Source: Agromyces flavus (GTDB lineage: Bacteria; Actinomycetota; Actinomycetes; Actinomycetales; Microbacteriaceae). From it: DNA of 64,000 nucleotides. Below the pieces are notes generated by a model. The model was given only the letters and a program-made list of their open reading frames with translations. It did not search any database and was not told the DNA's origin. The stretch is from contig NZ_LT629755.1 of assembly GCF_900104685.1 (NCBI RefSeq), positions 1,984,001 through 2,048,000 of the forward strand. The letters are read 5' to 3'. The position numbers and the translations under genes are program-made. Of this stretch, positions 6,305 through 14,389 are shown in pieces; positions within the stretch are counted from its first letter, which is position 1, and each line of letters opens with the position of its first letter.

Positions 6305-7831
6305 ATGGCCATCGACGGCATCGCCACGCCCGGCAAGATCATCGCCGTGCACCTGAACTACCCGTCGCGCGCCTCGCAGCGGGGCCGCACGCCCGCCGCG
6401 CCCAGCTACTTCCTCAAGCCCGCCAGTTCGCTCGCCGCCACGGGCGGCACCCTCGAGCGACCCGCCGGCACCGAGCTGCTCGCGTTCGAGGGCGAGATCG
6501 CCGTCGTCATCGGCGAGCCGGGCCGGCGCATCGCGCCCGCCGACGCCTGGTCGCACGTCGCCGCCGTCACCGCGGCCAACGACTTCGGCGTCTACGACCT
6601 CCGGGCCGCCGACAAGGGCTCGAACGTCCGGTCGAAGGGCGGCGACGGCTTCACCCCCTTCGGTCCCGCGCTGATCCCGGCGACCGACCTGTCCCCCGAC
6701 GCCCTGCGCGTGCGCACCTGGGTGAACGGCGAGCTCGTACAGGACGACACCAGCGACACCCTGCTGTTCCCCTTCTCGCAGCTCATCGCCGACCTCTCGC
6801 AGCTCATGACCCTCGAGCGGGGCGACGTGATCCTCACGGGCACACCCGCGGGCTCGTCCGTGGTGGTTCCCGGCGACGTCGTCGAGGTCGAGGTCGATGC
6901 TCCGGATGCCTCGGGCTCCCCGAGCTCCGGCCGGCTCGTCACGCGAATCTCCCAGGGCGCCGAGCCGTTCGGCGACCATGGCACCAAGCCCGCCGTCGAC
7001 GACCTTCAGCGCGTCGAGGCGTGGGGCTCCGAGGAGGAGCTCGCCGCGGCGGTCGCCGCCGGCCGTGCGACGGCGCCCTCGGGGTCGACGGCGCCGACGG
7101 GGTCGAGGGACGCCGCGACATCCACCCCCGTCTTCGAGCTCACCGACGACCTCCGCGAGCGACTCGGGCGCGTCGGCGTCGCGACCCTCTCCGTCGCGCT
7201 CCGCAAGCGCGGGTACCACGACGTGGTCATCGAGGGCGTGCACGCCCTCCGACCCGGCCAGCGCCTCGTCGGGCGGGCGAGGACCCTGCGCTTCGTCCCC
7301 TTCCGTCCCGACCTGTTCGCCTCGCACGGCGGCGGCTTCAACGCGCAGAAGCGCGCGTTCGACGCGGTCGAGCGCGGCGAGGTGCTCGTGGTCGAGGCGC
7401 GCGGCGAGCGCCGCACGGGCACCGTCGGCGACGTGCTCGCCCTCCGCGCGAAGTTCCGCGGGGCGGCCGGCGTCGTGACCGACGGCGGCGTCCGCGACGC
7501 CGACGCCGTCGCCGAGATCGGGCTGCCCGTGTTCTCCCAGGGCCCCCACCCGGCGGTGCTCGGTCGACGTCACGTGCCGTGGGAGACCGACGTGACGATC
7601 GCGTGCGGCGGCGCCGCGGTGCAGCCTGGCGACGTCATCGTGGGCGACGGCGACGGGGTCATCGTGATCCCGCCGGCGCTCGTCGAGGAGGTCCTCGCCG
7701 AGACCGAGGCGCAGGAGCGCGAGGACGCCTGGATCGCCCAGCAGGTCGCGCGCGGCGAGTCCGTCGACGGGCTGTTCCCGATGAACGCCGACTGGCGGGC
7801 TCGCTTCGATCGCGAGGAGCAGGGCCGATGA
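6305..7831 (+). CDS. Fused FAH-type isomerase/decarboxylase and RraA-like domain, HpaG-like
   Basis: 508 residues from the ATG at 6305. Residues about 1-235 are a fumarylacetoacetate hydrolase-fold domain: IIAVHLNYPSRASQRG, the metal-site stretch LLAFEGEIAVVIGEP, ANDFGVYDLRAADKG and GDVILTGTPAGSSVVVPGD. Residues about 285-490 are an RraA/HMG-aldolase-like domain with GVVTDGGVRDADAVAEIGLP carrying the conserved Gly-Gly-x-Arg-Asp, then QPGDVIVGDGDGVIVIP. In enterobacterial HpaG two FAH halves act as OPET decarboxylase and HHDD isomerase; here one half appears replaced by an RraA-like domain. Its stop overlaps the GntR start (ATGA). Which domain does which step is inference. Confidence 0.82.
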   Translation: MAIDGIATPGKIIAVHLNYPSRASQRGRTPAAPSYFLKPASSLAATGGTLERPAGTELLAFEGEIAVVIGEPGRRIAPADAWSHVAAVTAANDFGVYDLRAADKGSNVRSKGGDGFTPFGPALIPATDLSPDALRVRTWVNGELVQDDTSDTLLFPFSQLIADLSQLMTLERGDVILTGTPAGSSVVVPGDVVEVEVDAPDASGSPSSGRLVTRISQGAEPFGDHGTKPAVDDLQRVEAWGSEEELAAAVAAGRATAPSGSTAPTGSRDAATSTPVFELTDDLRERLGRVGVATLSVALRKRGYHDVVIEGVHALRPGQRLVGRARTLRFVPFRPDLFASHGGGFNAQKRAFDAVERGEVLVVEARGERRTGTVGDVLALRAKFRGAAGVVTDGGVRDADAVAEIGLPVFSQGPHPAVLGRRHVPWETDVTIACGGAAVQPGDVIVGDGDGVIVIPPALVEEVLAETEAQEREDAWIAQQVARGESVDGLFPMNADWRARFDREEQGR

Positions 7832-8583
7832 GCGCCGAGAGCAAGTCCGAGCGCGCCTACCGCTTCCTGCGCGAGCGCATCGACGACGGCCGCTACGTGC
7901 CCGGCTATCGGCTCGTGCTGGCGCAGATCGCGTCGGAGCTCGATGTCTCGGTCGTGCCCGTGCGCGAGGCCATCCGCCGACTCGAGGCCGAGGGCCTCGT
8001 GACCTTCGTACGCAACGTCGGCGCGCAGGTGGCCCTCCAGCAGGAAACCGAGTACCTGCACACGATGCAGACGCTCGCGCTCGTCGAGGGGTTCGCGACG
8101 AGCCTGTCGGCACCGCACCTCACCCCCGACCACCTCGCGCGGGCCCGCGAGGTGAACGAGCAGATGCGACGCACGCTCGACGACTTCGATCCGCACCGCT
8201 TCACCGAGCTCAACCTGCAGTTCCACGCCGTGCTCTTCGAGGAGTGCCCGAACCCGCACGTGCTCGACCTCGTGCACCGCGGCTGGAACCGCATGCGAGT
8301 GCTGCGCGACTCGTCGTTCAGCTTCGTGCCCGGCCGGGCACGCGAGTCCGTCGAGGAGCACGCCCGCATCATCGACCTCATCGAGCAGGGCGCCGCGCCG
8401 CTCGAGATCGAGTTCGCCGCGCGCGAGCACCGCACCACGACGCTCGACGCGGTCCTCTCGTACCAGTCCGAGCACAAGCCGCCGGCGGATGCCGCGCCGG
8501 CGCACCCCACGACCCGACCCGTTCCCGAGCCCGGCGCCGACGCCGCGGCATCCGCTTCGAGCCAGGAGGCACAGATCGCATGA
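7828..8583 (+). CDS. GntR-family regulator (FCD domain) of the hpa cluster
   Basis: 251 residues from the ATG at 7828, which overlaps the preceding stop. An N-terminal winged helix-turn-helix (YRFLRERIDDGRYVPGYRLV, VSVVPVREAIRRLEAEGLV) is followed by an all-helical FCD ligand-binding domain with the usual metal/ligand residues in FTELNLQFHAVLFEECPNP and ESVEEHARIIDLIEQG. The last 40 residues are low-complexity Pro/Ala. Lying inside the operon, it probably senses a pathway intermediate and binds the paired sites at 4568 and 6266. Its stop overlaps the hpaE start. Confidence 0.88.
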   Translation: MSAESKSERAYRFLRERIDDGRYVPGYRLVLAQIASELDVSVVPVREAIRRLEAEGLVTFVRNVGAQVALQQETEYLHTMQTLALVEGFATSLSAPHLTPDHLARAREVNEQMRRTLDDFDPHRFTELNLQFHAVLFEECPNPHVLDLVHRGWNRMRVLRDSSFSFVPGRARESVEEHARIIDLIEQGAAPLEIEFAAREHRTTTLDAVLSYQSEHKPPADAAPAHPTTRPVPEPGADAAASASSQEAQIA

Positions 8584-10115
8584 CCCACCACATCCCCGAG
8601 GGCCTGCCCGACCGCATCCGCCACTACATCGACGGCGAGTCCGTCGACTCGATCGGCGGCGAGACGTTCGACGTGCTCGACCCGGTGTCGAACGAGACCT
8701 ACGTGCAGGCGGCCGCAGGACAGAAGGCCGACATCGACCGCGCGGTCGCCGCCGCCTCGCGCGCGTTCCGCGAAGGACCGTGGCCCCGGATGCTGCCCCG
8801 CGAGCGCTCGCGCGTGCTGCACCGCATCGCCGACATCGTCGAGTCGCGCGACGCGCAGCTCGCTGAGCTCGAGTCCTTCGATTCGGGACTGCCGATCACG
8901 CAGGCGCTCGGCCAGGCGCGCCGCGCCGCCGAGAACTTCCGGTTCTTCGCCGACCTGATCGTCGCGCAGGCCGACGACACGTACAAGGTGCCCGGCCGCC
9001 AGATCAACTACGTCAACCGCAAGCCGATCGGCGTGGCCGGACTCATCACGCCGTGGAACACGCCCTTCATGCTCGAGTCGTGGAAGCTCGGCCCCGCGCT
9101 CGCCACCGGCAACACCGTCGTGCTGAAGCCCGCAGAGTTCACGCCGCTCTCGGCATCGCTCTGGGCGGGCATCTTCGAGGAGGCGGGCCTGCCGAACGGC
9201 GTCTTCAACCTCGTCAACGGCCTCGGCGAAGAGGCGGGCGACGCGCTCGTGAAGCATCCGGATGTGCCGCTCATCTCGTTCACGGGCGAGAGCCGGACCG
9301 GGCAGATCATCTTCGGCAACGCCGCCCCGTTCCTCAAGGGCCTCTCGATGGAGCTCGGCGGCAAGAGCCCCGCGGTCGTCTTCGCCGACGCCGACCTCGA
9401 CGCCGCGGTCGACGCCACGATCTTCGGCGTGTTCTCGCTGAACGGCGAGCGCTGCACCGCGGGCAGCCGGATCCTCGTCGAGCGCGCGATCTACGACGAG
9501 TTCGTCGAGAAGTACGCGGCCCAGGCGAAGCGGGTGGTGGTCGGCGATCCGCACGACCCGAAGACCGAGGTCGGCGCGCTCGTGCACCCCGAGCACTACG
9601 AGAAGGTCATGAGCTACGTCGAGATCGGCAAGACCGAGGGCAGGCTCGTCGCGGGTGGCGGCCGCCCCGAGGGCTTCCCCACGGGCAACTACGTCGCCCC
9701 GACCGTGTTCGCCGACGTCCCGAAGGACGCCCGCATCTTCCAGGAGGAGATCTTCGGCCCGGTCGTGGCGATCACGCCGTTCGACTCCGACGAGGAGGCG
9801 CTCGAGCTCGCCAACGGCGTCCGGTACGGCCTCGCGGCCTACATCTGGACCAACGACCTCAAGCGCGCCCACAACTTCTCGCAGGCCGTCGAGGCCGGCA
9901 TGGTGTGGCTGAACTCGAACAACGTGCGCGACCTGCGCACCCCGTTCGGCGGCGTCAAGGCCTCGGGCCTCGGCCACGAGGGCGGCTACCGCTCGATCGA
10001 CTTCTACACCGACCAGCAGGCGGTGCACATCACGCTCGGCGCGGTGCACAACCCGACGTTCGGCAAGCAGGAGCACCACGACGAGACCGACCTCGACGAC
10101 CCCGACCCGCGCTGA
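8580..10115 (+). CDS. hpaE: 5-carboxymethyl-2-hydroxymuconate semialdehyde dehydrogenase
   Basis: 511 residues from the ATG at 8580, coupled by ATGA overlap to the GntR gene. It is an NAD(P)-dependent aldehyde dehydrogenase: cofactor-binding GVAGLITPWNTPFMLESWKL, active-site Glu258 in MELGGKSPAVVFADAD, nucleophile Cys292 in LNGERCTAGSR and C-terminal EEIFGPVVAITPF. HpaE oxidises the semialdehyde made by HpaD ring cleavage to 5-carboxymethyl-2-hydroxymuconate. A 44-base gap separates it from hpaD. The specific substrate follows from the cluster, since the fold alone would only indicate an aldehyde dehydrogenase. Confidence 0.92.
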   Translation: MTHHIPEGLPDRIRHYIDGESVDSIGGETFDVLDPVSNETYVQAAAGQKADIDRAVAAASRAFREGPWPRMLPRERSRVLHRIADIVESRDAQLAELESFDSGLPITQALGQARRAAENFRFFADLIVAQADDTYKVPGRQINYVNRKPIGVAGLITPWNTPFMLESWKLGPALATGNTVVLKPAEFTPLSASLWAGIFEEAGLPNGVFNLVNGLGEEAGDALVKHPDVPLISFTGESRTGQIIFGNAAPFLKGLSMELGGKSPAVVFADADLDAAVDATIFGVFSLNGERCTAGSRILVERAIYDEFVEKYAAQAKRVVVGDPHDPKTEVGALVHPEHYEKVMSYVEIGKTEGRLVAGGGRPEGFPTGNYVAPTVFADVPKDARIFQEEIFGPVVAITPFDSDEEALELANGVRYGLAAYIWTNDLKRAHNFSQAVEAGMVWLNSNNVRDLRTPFGGVKASGLGHEGGYRSIDFYTDQQAVHITLGAVHNPTFGKQEHHDETDLDDPDPR

Positions 10116-10159
10116 CGCGCCATCCGCTTCACCATCGCATCGAAGGCAAGGACGCTGAC

Positions 10160-11326
10160 ATGACCAACCGCGACGACAAGACCCTCACCTCATCGGGCTT
10201 CTACGTGAGCCAGGAGGCACCGATCCACACCGACAACCCGATCCCGACCCCGTCGGCGCCGGCGCCCGACATCCTGCGCTGCGCCTACATGGAGCTCGTG
10301 GTGACCGACCTCGAGGCGAGCCGCAACTTCTACGTCGACGTGCTCGACCTCACGGTCACCGAGGAGACCGAGGACACCGTCTACCTGCGCTCGCTCGAGG
10401 AGTTCATCCACCACAACCTCGTGCTGCGCAAGGGCCCGGTCGCCGCGGTCGCCGCGTTCTCGTACCGCGTGCGCACGCCGGAGGACCTCGACAAGGCCGT
10501 CGCGTTCTACACCGAGCTCGGCTGCCGCGTCGAGCGTCGCGCCGAGGGCTTCACCAAGGGCATCGGCGACTCGGTGCGCGTCGAGGACCCGCTGGGCTTC
10601 CCGTACGAGTTCTTCCACGACGTCGAGCACGTCGAGCGGCTCGCGTGGCGCTACGACCTCTACACGCCCGGCGCGCTCGTGCGCCTCGACCACTTCAACC
10701 AGGTCACCCCAGACGTGCCGCGCGCGGTCGCGTTCATGCAGGACCTCGGCTTCCGCGTGACCGAGGACATCCAGGACGACGAGGGCACCGTCTACGCGGC
10801 GTGGATGCGCCGCAAGCCCACCGTGCACGACACCGCCATGACCGGCGGCGACGGCCCGCGCATGCACCACGTCGCGTTCTCGACGCACGAGAAGCACAAC
10901 ATCCTCGCGATCTGCGACAAGCTCGGCGCACTCCGGATGTCGGATCGCATCGAGCGCGGACCGGGCCGCCACGGCGTCTCGAACGCGTTCTACCTCTACC
11001 TGCGCGACCCCGACGGGCACCGCGTCGAGATCTACACGCAGGACTATTACACCGGCGACCCCGACAACCCCGTGGTCACCTGGGACGTGCACGACAACCA
11101 GCGCCGCGACTGGTGGGGCAACCCCGTCGTGCCGTCGTGGTACACCGAGGCCTCGCTCGTACTCGACCTCGACGGCAATCCCAAAGAGGTCGTCGCCCGC
11201 ACCGATGCCAGCGAGATGGCCGTGACCATCGGCGCCGACGGGTTCTCGTACACGCGCCACGACGAGGGCGAGGGCTCGATGCCCGAGTGGAAGCAGGGCG
11301 AGTACAAGCTCGGCAACCAGCTCTGA
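10160..11326 (+). CDS. hpaD: 3,4-dihydroxyphenylacetate 2,3-dioxygenase (extradiol)
   Basis: 388 residues from the ATG at 10160. It is a two-module vicinal-oxygen-chelate dioxygenase (type I extradiol) in which the C-terminal module keeps the metal ligands: His178 in VRLDHFNQVTP, His237 in RMHHVAFST and Glu290 in HRVEIYTQDY. Their spacing is that of the well-studied homoprotocatechuate dioxygenase of Brevibacterium, which uses Fe(II) or Mn(II). It opens the ring of homoprotocatechuate next to the hydroxyls. It is the last gene of the cluster. No 4-hydroxyphenylacetate hydroxylase (hpaBC) is encoded in this window. Confidence 0.93.
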   Translation: MTNRDDKTLTSSGFYVSQEAPIHTDNPIPTPSAPAPDILRCAYMELVVTDLEASRNFYVDVLDLTVTEETEDTVYLRSLEEFIHHNLVLRKGPVAAVAAFSYRVRTPEDLDKAVAFYTELGCRVERRAEGFTKGIGDSVRVEDPLGFPYEFFHDVEHVERLAWRYDLYTPGALVRLDHFNQVTPDVPRAVAFMQDLGFRVTEDIQDDEGTVYAAWMRRKPTVHDTAMTGGDGPRMHHVAFSTHEKHNILAICDKLGALRMSDRIERGPGRHGVSNAFYLYLRDPDGHRVEIYTQDYYTGDPDNPVVTWDVHDNQRRDWWGNPVVPSWYTEASLVLDLDGNPKEVVARTDASEMAVTIGADGFSYTRHDEGEGSMPEWKQGEYKLGNQL

Positions 11327-11338
11327 CGCGCTGACCCC

Positions 11339-11371
11339 CGGTCGGGAGGCACCCACGGGCTCTCCCGACCG
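11339..11371. terminator. 10-bp hairpin after hpaD
   Basis: Perfect inverted repeat, 11339-11348 (CGGTCGGGAG half) paired with 11362-11371 and a 13-base loop, starting 12 bases after the hpaD stop. There is no T-tract, as is common in such GC-rich genomes. It separates the hpa genes from the sugar-modification genes. Confidence 0.6.
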
Positions 11372-11395
11372 CGCACGTCCCGCTACAGTCTGAGC

Positions 11396-11815
11396 ATGCC
11401 GCCGGAACGAACCCAGCTCCTGTCCGGGAGGGTGCGCGTCCTCGAGCTCGACCGGTTCGCCGACGAACGGGGTTCGCTGGTGCCGCTCGCGTTCGACGAC
11501 CTCGCCTTCCGCGTGGACCGCGCGTTCGTCGTGAACGCACCCGCCGGCGCCGTTCGCGGCGGCCACGCGCACCGCCGTGTGCGCCAGGTGCTGCTGCGAG
11601 CGAGCGGGACGATCGAGGTCGAGGTCCGACACGATGGCCAGCAGGAACGCATCACGCTCGACGACGCCCAGCCGGCGCTCCTCATCGAGCCGGGCGTGTG
11701 GGCCGAGCAGCGCTACCTCGACGAGTGCGCCGCTCTCGTCGTGTTCGCCGACGGCCCGTACGAGGCCGACGAGTACGTTCACGAGCCCGTCGACGTCTCC
11801 GAGACGCCGTCGTGA
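11396..11815 (+). CDS. FdtA/QdtA-type cupin (dTDP-sugar 3,4-ketoisomerase family)
   Basis: 139 residues from the ATG at 11396, preceded six bases upstream by the -10-like TACAGT (11384-11389) and no ribosome site, so the message may be leaderless. The cupin signature is clear: DERGSLVPLAFDDL, RAFVVNAPAGAVRGGHAHR, LRASGTIEVEV and PGVWAEQRYL. Members isomerise dTDP-4-keto-6-deoxyglucose to 3-keto sugars for later amination. No aminotransferase lies nearby, so the product may be another keto sugar or the cupin may have a different role. Its stop overlaps the next start (GTGA). Confidence 0.8.
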   Translation: MPPERTQLLSGRVRVLELDRFADERGSLVPLAFDDLAFRVDRAFVVNAPAGAVRGGHAHRRVRQVLLRASGTIEVEVRHDGQQERITLDDAQPALLIEPGVWAEQRYLDECAALVVFADGPYEADEYVHEPVDVSETPS

Positions 11816-13017
11816 GGCGGCGGCGCGTCGCGGTCCTCGGGGCCGGCATCATGGGCAGCGCCGTGGCGATCCACCTGGCCCGGCGTGGACTGGACGTGAC
11901 GGTCCTCGACCGGGAATCGGCACCCATGTCGGCCGCCAGTCGGTGGAACGAAGGCAAGATCCACCTCGGCTACTTCTACGGCGCCGATCCGACGCTCGCG
12001 ACGGCGCAGCACCTGCTCACCGGCGGTCTCCTCTTCGGCGACCGGCTGCGCGAGCTCATCGACGAAGACCTCGCGGGGCACGCGACGACCGAGGACGACA
12101 TCTACCTCGTCCACCGCGACTCCGTCGTGGGTCCCGACATCCTGCGGCCGAAGTTCGAGGCGATCAGCGAGCTGATCCGCGTGCACCCCGACGCCGGCCG
12201 ATACCTCGTCGATGTCGGCGACGCCCGGGCGACCGAGATCGCTCGCGATGAGCTGGCGCACCTCGCCGGGCCCGACGTCGTCGCAGGCTTCCGCGTTCCC
12301 GAGCGCTCGGTCGAGACCCGTTGGGTCGCCGACCGCCTCGCGGGCGCACTCTCTTCGCAGGCCGGCGTGACCGTGCGCACGGGCACGGACGTCGTCGCGG
12401 TCGAGCCGACCGACGGCAGGACAGGCTCCTGGCGTGTGCGGACGGCCGACGGCGAGCACGAGGAGGCCGACCTCGTCGTGAACGCCCTGTGGGACGGGCG
12501 GCTGGCGATCGACGCGACCGCGGGGCTCGCGCCGCAGCCGCCGTGGACCCACCGGTACCGGCGCTGCCTGTTCGTCCGCACGCGCCGCGCCCACGAGCTG
12601 CCGAGCGCACTCGTGGCCGTCGGCCCGTTCGGCGACATCAAGAACTACAACGGGCGGGAATTCTACCTCTCCTGGTATCCCGTCGGCCTCGTCGCCGAGA
12701 CGTCCGACGTCGTGCTCGCCGCACCCGATCCACTGGACGTCGCCGAGGCGGCCGACTTCACCGCGCGCGTGCGGGCGGGGCTCGAGCCGCTCATGCCGGG
12801 CATCGGTTCGGTGCTCGACGACGCCGAGTCGGTCCTCGTGCACGGCGGCTTCGTCTTCGCGCGTGGGGCCGGCGCGCTCGACGATCCGCGCTCTGGGCTG
12901 CACCGGCGCGACCGGTACGGCGTGCAGCGGCACGGCAACTACTACTCCGTCGACACCGGCAAGTACTCGACCGCGCCGTGGCTCGCGCGCGAGCTGGCGA
13001 ACGAGATCGCGGGCTGA
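11812..13017 (+). CDS. FAD-dependent oxidoreductase, D-amino-acid oxidase family
   Basis: 401 residues from the GTG at 11812, overlapping the cupin stop. The dinucleotide-binding motif VAVLGAGIMGSAVAIHLARR begins within five residues of the start, followed by the acidic ribose-binding VTVLDRES and SRWNEGKIHLGYFYG. A substrate-domain beta sheet occupies about residues 90-300. The C-terminus GNYYSVDTGKYSTAPWLARE resembles DAO-family members found in polysaccharide loci, where the substrate is usually unknown. The tight coupling to a QdtA-like cupin and a GT2 suggests oxidation of a sugar or sugar-linked amine; this is inference. Confidence 0.75.
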   Translation: MRRRRVAVLGAGIMGSAVAIHLARRGLDVTVLDRESAPMSAASRWNEGKIHLGYFYGADPTLATAQHLLTGGLLFGDRLRELIDEDLAGHATTEDDIYLVHRDSVVGPDILRPKFEAISELIRVHPDAGRYLVDVGDARATEIARDELAHLAGPDVVAGFRVPERSVETRWVADRLAGALSSQAGVTVRTGTDVVAVEPTDGRTGSWRVRTADGEHEEADLVVNALWDGRLAIDATAGLAPQPPWTHRYRRCLFVRTRRAHELPSALVAVGPFGDIKNYNGREFYLSWYPVGLVAETSDVVLAAPDPLDVAEAADFTARVRAGLEPLMPGIGSVLDDAESVLVHGGFVFARGAGALDDPRSGLHRRDRYGVQRHGNYYSVDTGKYSTAPWLARELANEIAG

Positions 13018-13048
13018 GGCGACGTTCGGAAGGATGGAAGGGAACGCG

Positions 13049-13903
13049 ATGGCGGATGCCTCGACCCCCCTGGTGAGCGCCCTGGTGCCGACGTACAACG
13101 GCGCCGCGTTCATCGGGCGCACGCTCGACAGCCTCGCGGCGCAGACCTGGCCGAACCTCGAGGTCCTGATCGGCGACGACCGCTCGACGGATGACACGCT
13201 CGCCGTGGTCGAGCGCTTCGCCGCCGCACATCCGAACGTCCGGGTGCTCGAGCGCGACACCAACCTCGGATGGCTCCGCAATTCCAACGAGCTGATGGCC
13301 GAGGCCCGTGGCGAGCTCATGTTCTTCGCGTTCCACGACGATGTCGTCGCGCCCACGTATGTCGAGGCGCTCGTCGCCGCACTGCGCGCCGACCCGGACG
13401 CGGTGCTGGCCTTCAGCGACATGGAGGTGCACGAGCTCGACGGCAGCGTGGAACTCCACGTGTTCGACCAGCTCGACGGCGTCCGCTCGCGTTTGGAACG
13501 CGGCCGCGTGATGGTGCGACGGCCCGGGGACTGGTGGGTCCCGAACCGGGGCGTCTTCCGCGCCTCCGGCTTCGCCGCCGTCGGCGGCATCCACCCGAAC
13601 GAGCGGGGCGAGTACAGCGCCGACTGGACCTGGCTGCTGGGGCTCGCACTGACCGGTGCGTTCGTGCGAGTGCCCGAGGTGCTCTGCACGAAGTACTACC
13701 AGTCCGGGAGCCTCTCGAAGAAGTGGCCCCACGACGCCGCCCAACGGCTGGCCCTGCAGCGTGCGGGTATCGCCGAGATCCGTCGGAGCCGCGGTCTGAG
13801 TCGGATCGAGAAGGCGAGGCTCGCCGGGCACCTGCGGCGCCGCGTGCTCGGGCGCCGCCTGCCGGGCGGGCTCAAGCGCGTGCTGAAGCGCCTCGGCCTC
13901 TGA
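13049..13903 (+). CDS. GT2-family glycosyltransferase
   Basis: 284 residues from the ATG at 13049; GGAAGGGA lies just upstream, favouring it over an ATG at 13034. GT-A fold markers: ALVPTYNGAAFIGRTLDSLA, VLIGDDRSTDDTLAVVE, DTNLGWLRNSNELMAEARGE and the nucleotide-sugar site FAFHDDVV. The C-terminal 40 residues are strongly basic with no obvious membrane span. It is the third gene of the cupin-oxidoreductase set, with a 31-base gap. It probably transfers the sugar prepared by the other two onto a surface glycan; donor and acceptor are unknown. Confidence 0.82.
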   Translation: MADASTPLVSALVPTYNGAAFIGRTLDSLAAQTWPNLEVLIGDDRSTDDTLAVVERFAAAHPNVRVLERDTNLGWLRNSNELMAEARGELMFFAFHDDVVAPTYVEALVAALRADPDAVLAFSDMEVHELDGSVELHVFDQLDGVRSRLERGRVMVRRPGDWWVPNRGVFRASGFAAVGGIHPNERGEYSADWTWLLGLALTGAFVRVPEVLCTKYYQSGSLSKKWPHDAAQRLALQRAGIAEIRRSRGLSRIEKARLAGHLRRRVLGRRLPGGLKRVLKRLGL

Positions 13904-13974
13904 CGCCGGGAATTCCGCGGGAGCGTAGCGCACGCGGCGCACCGGCGGAATGCCTAGACAATCTAAGTACCGTG

Positions 13975-13992
13975 TGGTCTTGTTGGTCTTGT
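13975..13992 (+). repeat. Perfect tandem 9-mer TGGTCTTGT x2
   Basis: TGGTCTTGT at 13975-13983 is repeated directly at 13984-13992. It lies just after an AT-richer patch that could hold a promoter, in a place where an activator or repressor might bind. Confidence 0.6.
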
Positions 13993-14046
13993 GATCGCGG
14001 ACAAGGGAACGACCGCACAGCGGGCGATCACGGCTGGGGGGTCGAC

Positions 14047-14070
14047 CCCGGGGGGTCGGGGCCCCCCGGG
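14047..14070. terminator. 9-bp all-G/C hairpin
   Basis: Perfect stem 14047-14055 with 14062-14070 (CCCGGGGGG against its complement) and loop TCGGGG. It could end transcription from the GT2 gene 144 bases upstream or be part of the structured leader of the next gene. Confidence 0.45.
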
Positions 14071-14205
14071 TCACCGCAGCGCCGTCGTCCAACCGGTCAT
14101 CCCGGTCGTCGACGACGCGCGAGCAGGACGAGCTCCCCTCCGGAGCTCGCCATCCCCCTTGACGCACCGCGTCGTGCGGTGCCTCGCCGACAGAAAGGCA
14201 CATCC

Positions 14206-14370
14206 GTGAACACGCTGCTCATCATCGTCGCCATCATCGCCGTCATCCTGCTCTTCACCGGCGGCTTCGTGCAGTCCCTGAACTTCCTGCTCTGGGTCGG
14301 CATCATCCTGCTCGTACTGGCGGTCATCATCTGGCTCGTCCGGATGCTCACGGGCAACCGCACGCCCTGA
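14206..14370 (+). CDS. 54-residue hydrophobic membrane protein
   Basis: Starts at a GTG (14206) with AAAGG about eight bases upstream and ends at 14370. It is almost entirely two membrane helices (about residues 3-21 and 27-46), separated by a short FVQSLNF turn, with a basic C-terminus WLVRMLTGNRTP. I recall similar short proteins as common conserved hypotheticals in Microbacteriaceae. It stands alone between a long structured upstream region and a strong terminator hairpin. The function is unknown; no motif suggests transport or toxicity. Confidence 0.65.
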   Translation: MNTLLIIVAIIAVILLFTGGFVQSLNFLLWVGIILLVLAVIIWLVRMLTGNRTP

Positions 14371-14389
14371 CCGACCGCTGACCCGTGCT

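Larger units (their letters stand above)
13904..14205 (+). other. Gene-free, hairpin-rich stretch before a small membrane protein gene
   Basis: 302 bases without a convincing gene. In order it holds an AT-richer patch (TAGACAATCTAAGTA near 13955), a tandem 9-mer (13975-13992), an 8-bp stem 13991-13998/14024-14031, a 9-bp G/C hairpin 14047-14055/14062-14070, an 8-bp stem 14129-14136/14142-14149 and a 7-bp stem 14164-14170/14176-14182. Any transcript starting near 13970 would carry a structured leader of about 230 bases into the gene at 14206. One hairpin may instead terminate the GT2 operon. Confidence 0.55.

Noticed and set aside
5207..8113. A 968-codon open frame on the minus strand.
   Set aside because: It lies opposite hpaI, the FAH-RraA gene and the GntR gene, has a typical Arg/Gly/Asp shadow composition and no recognisable motif.
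13904..14205. Possible known riboswitch upstream of the small membrane protein.
   Set aside because: Hairpins are present, but I could not match them to any riboswitch consensus I know (ydaO, TPP, cobalamin, SAM or glycine). It is left as an unexplained structured region.
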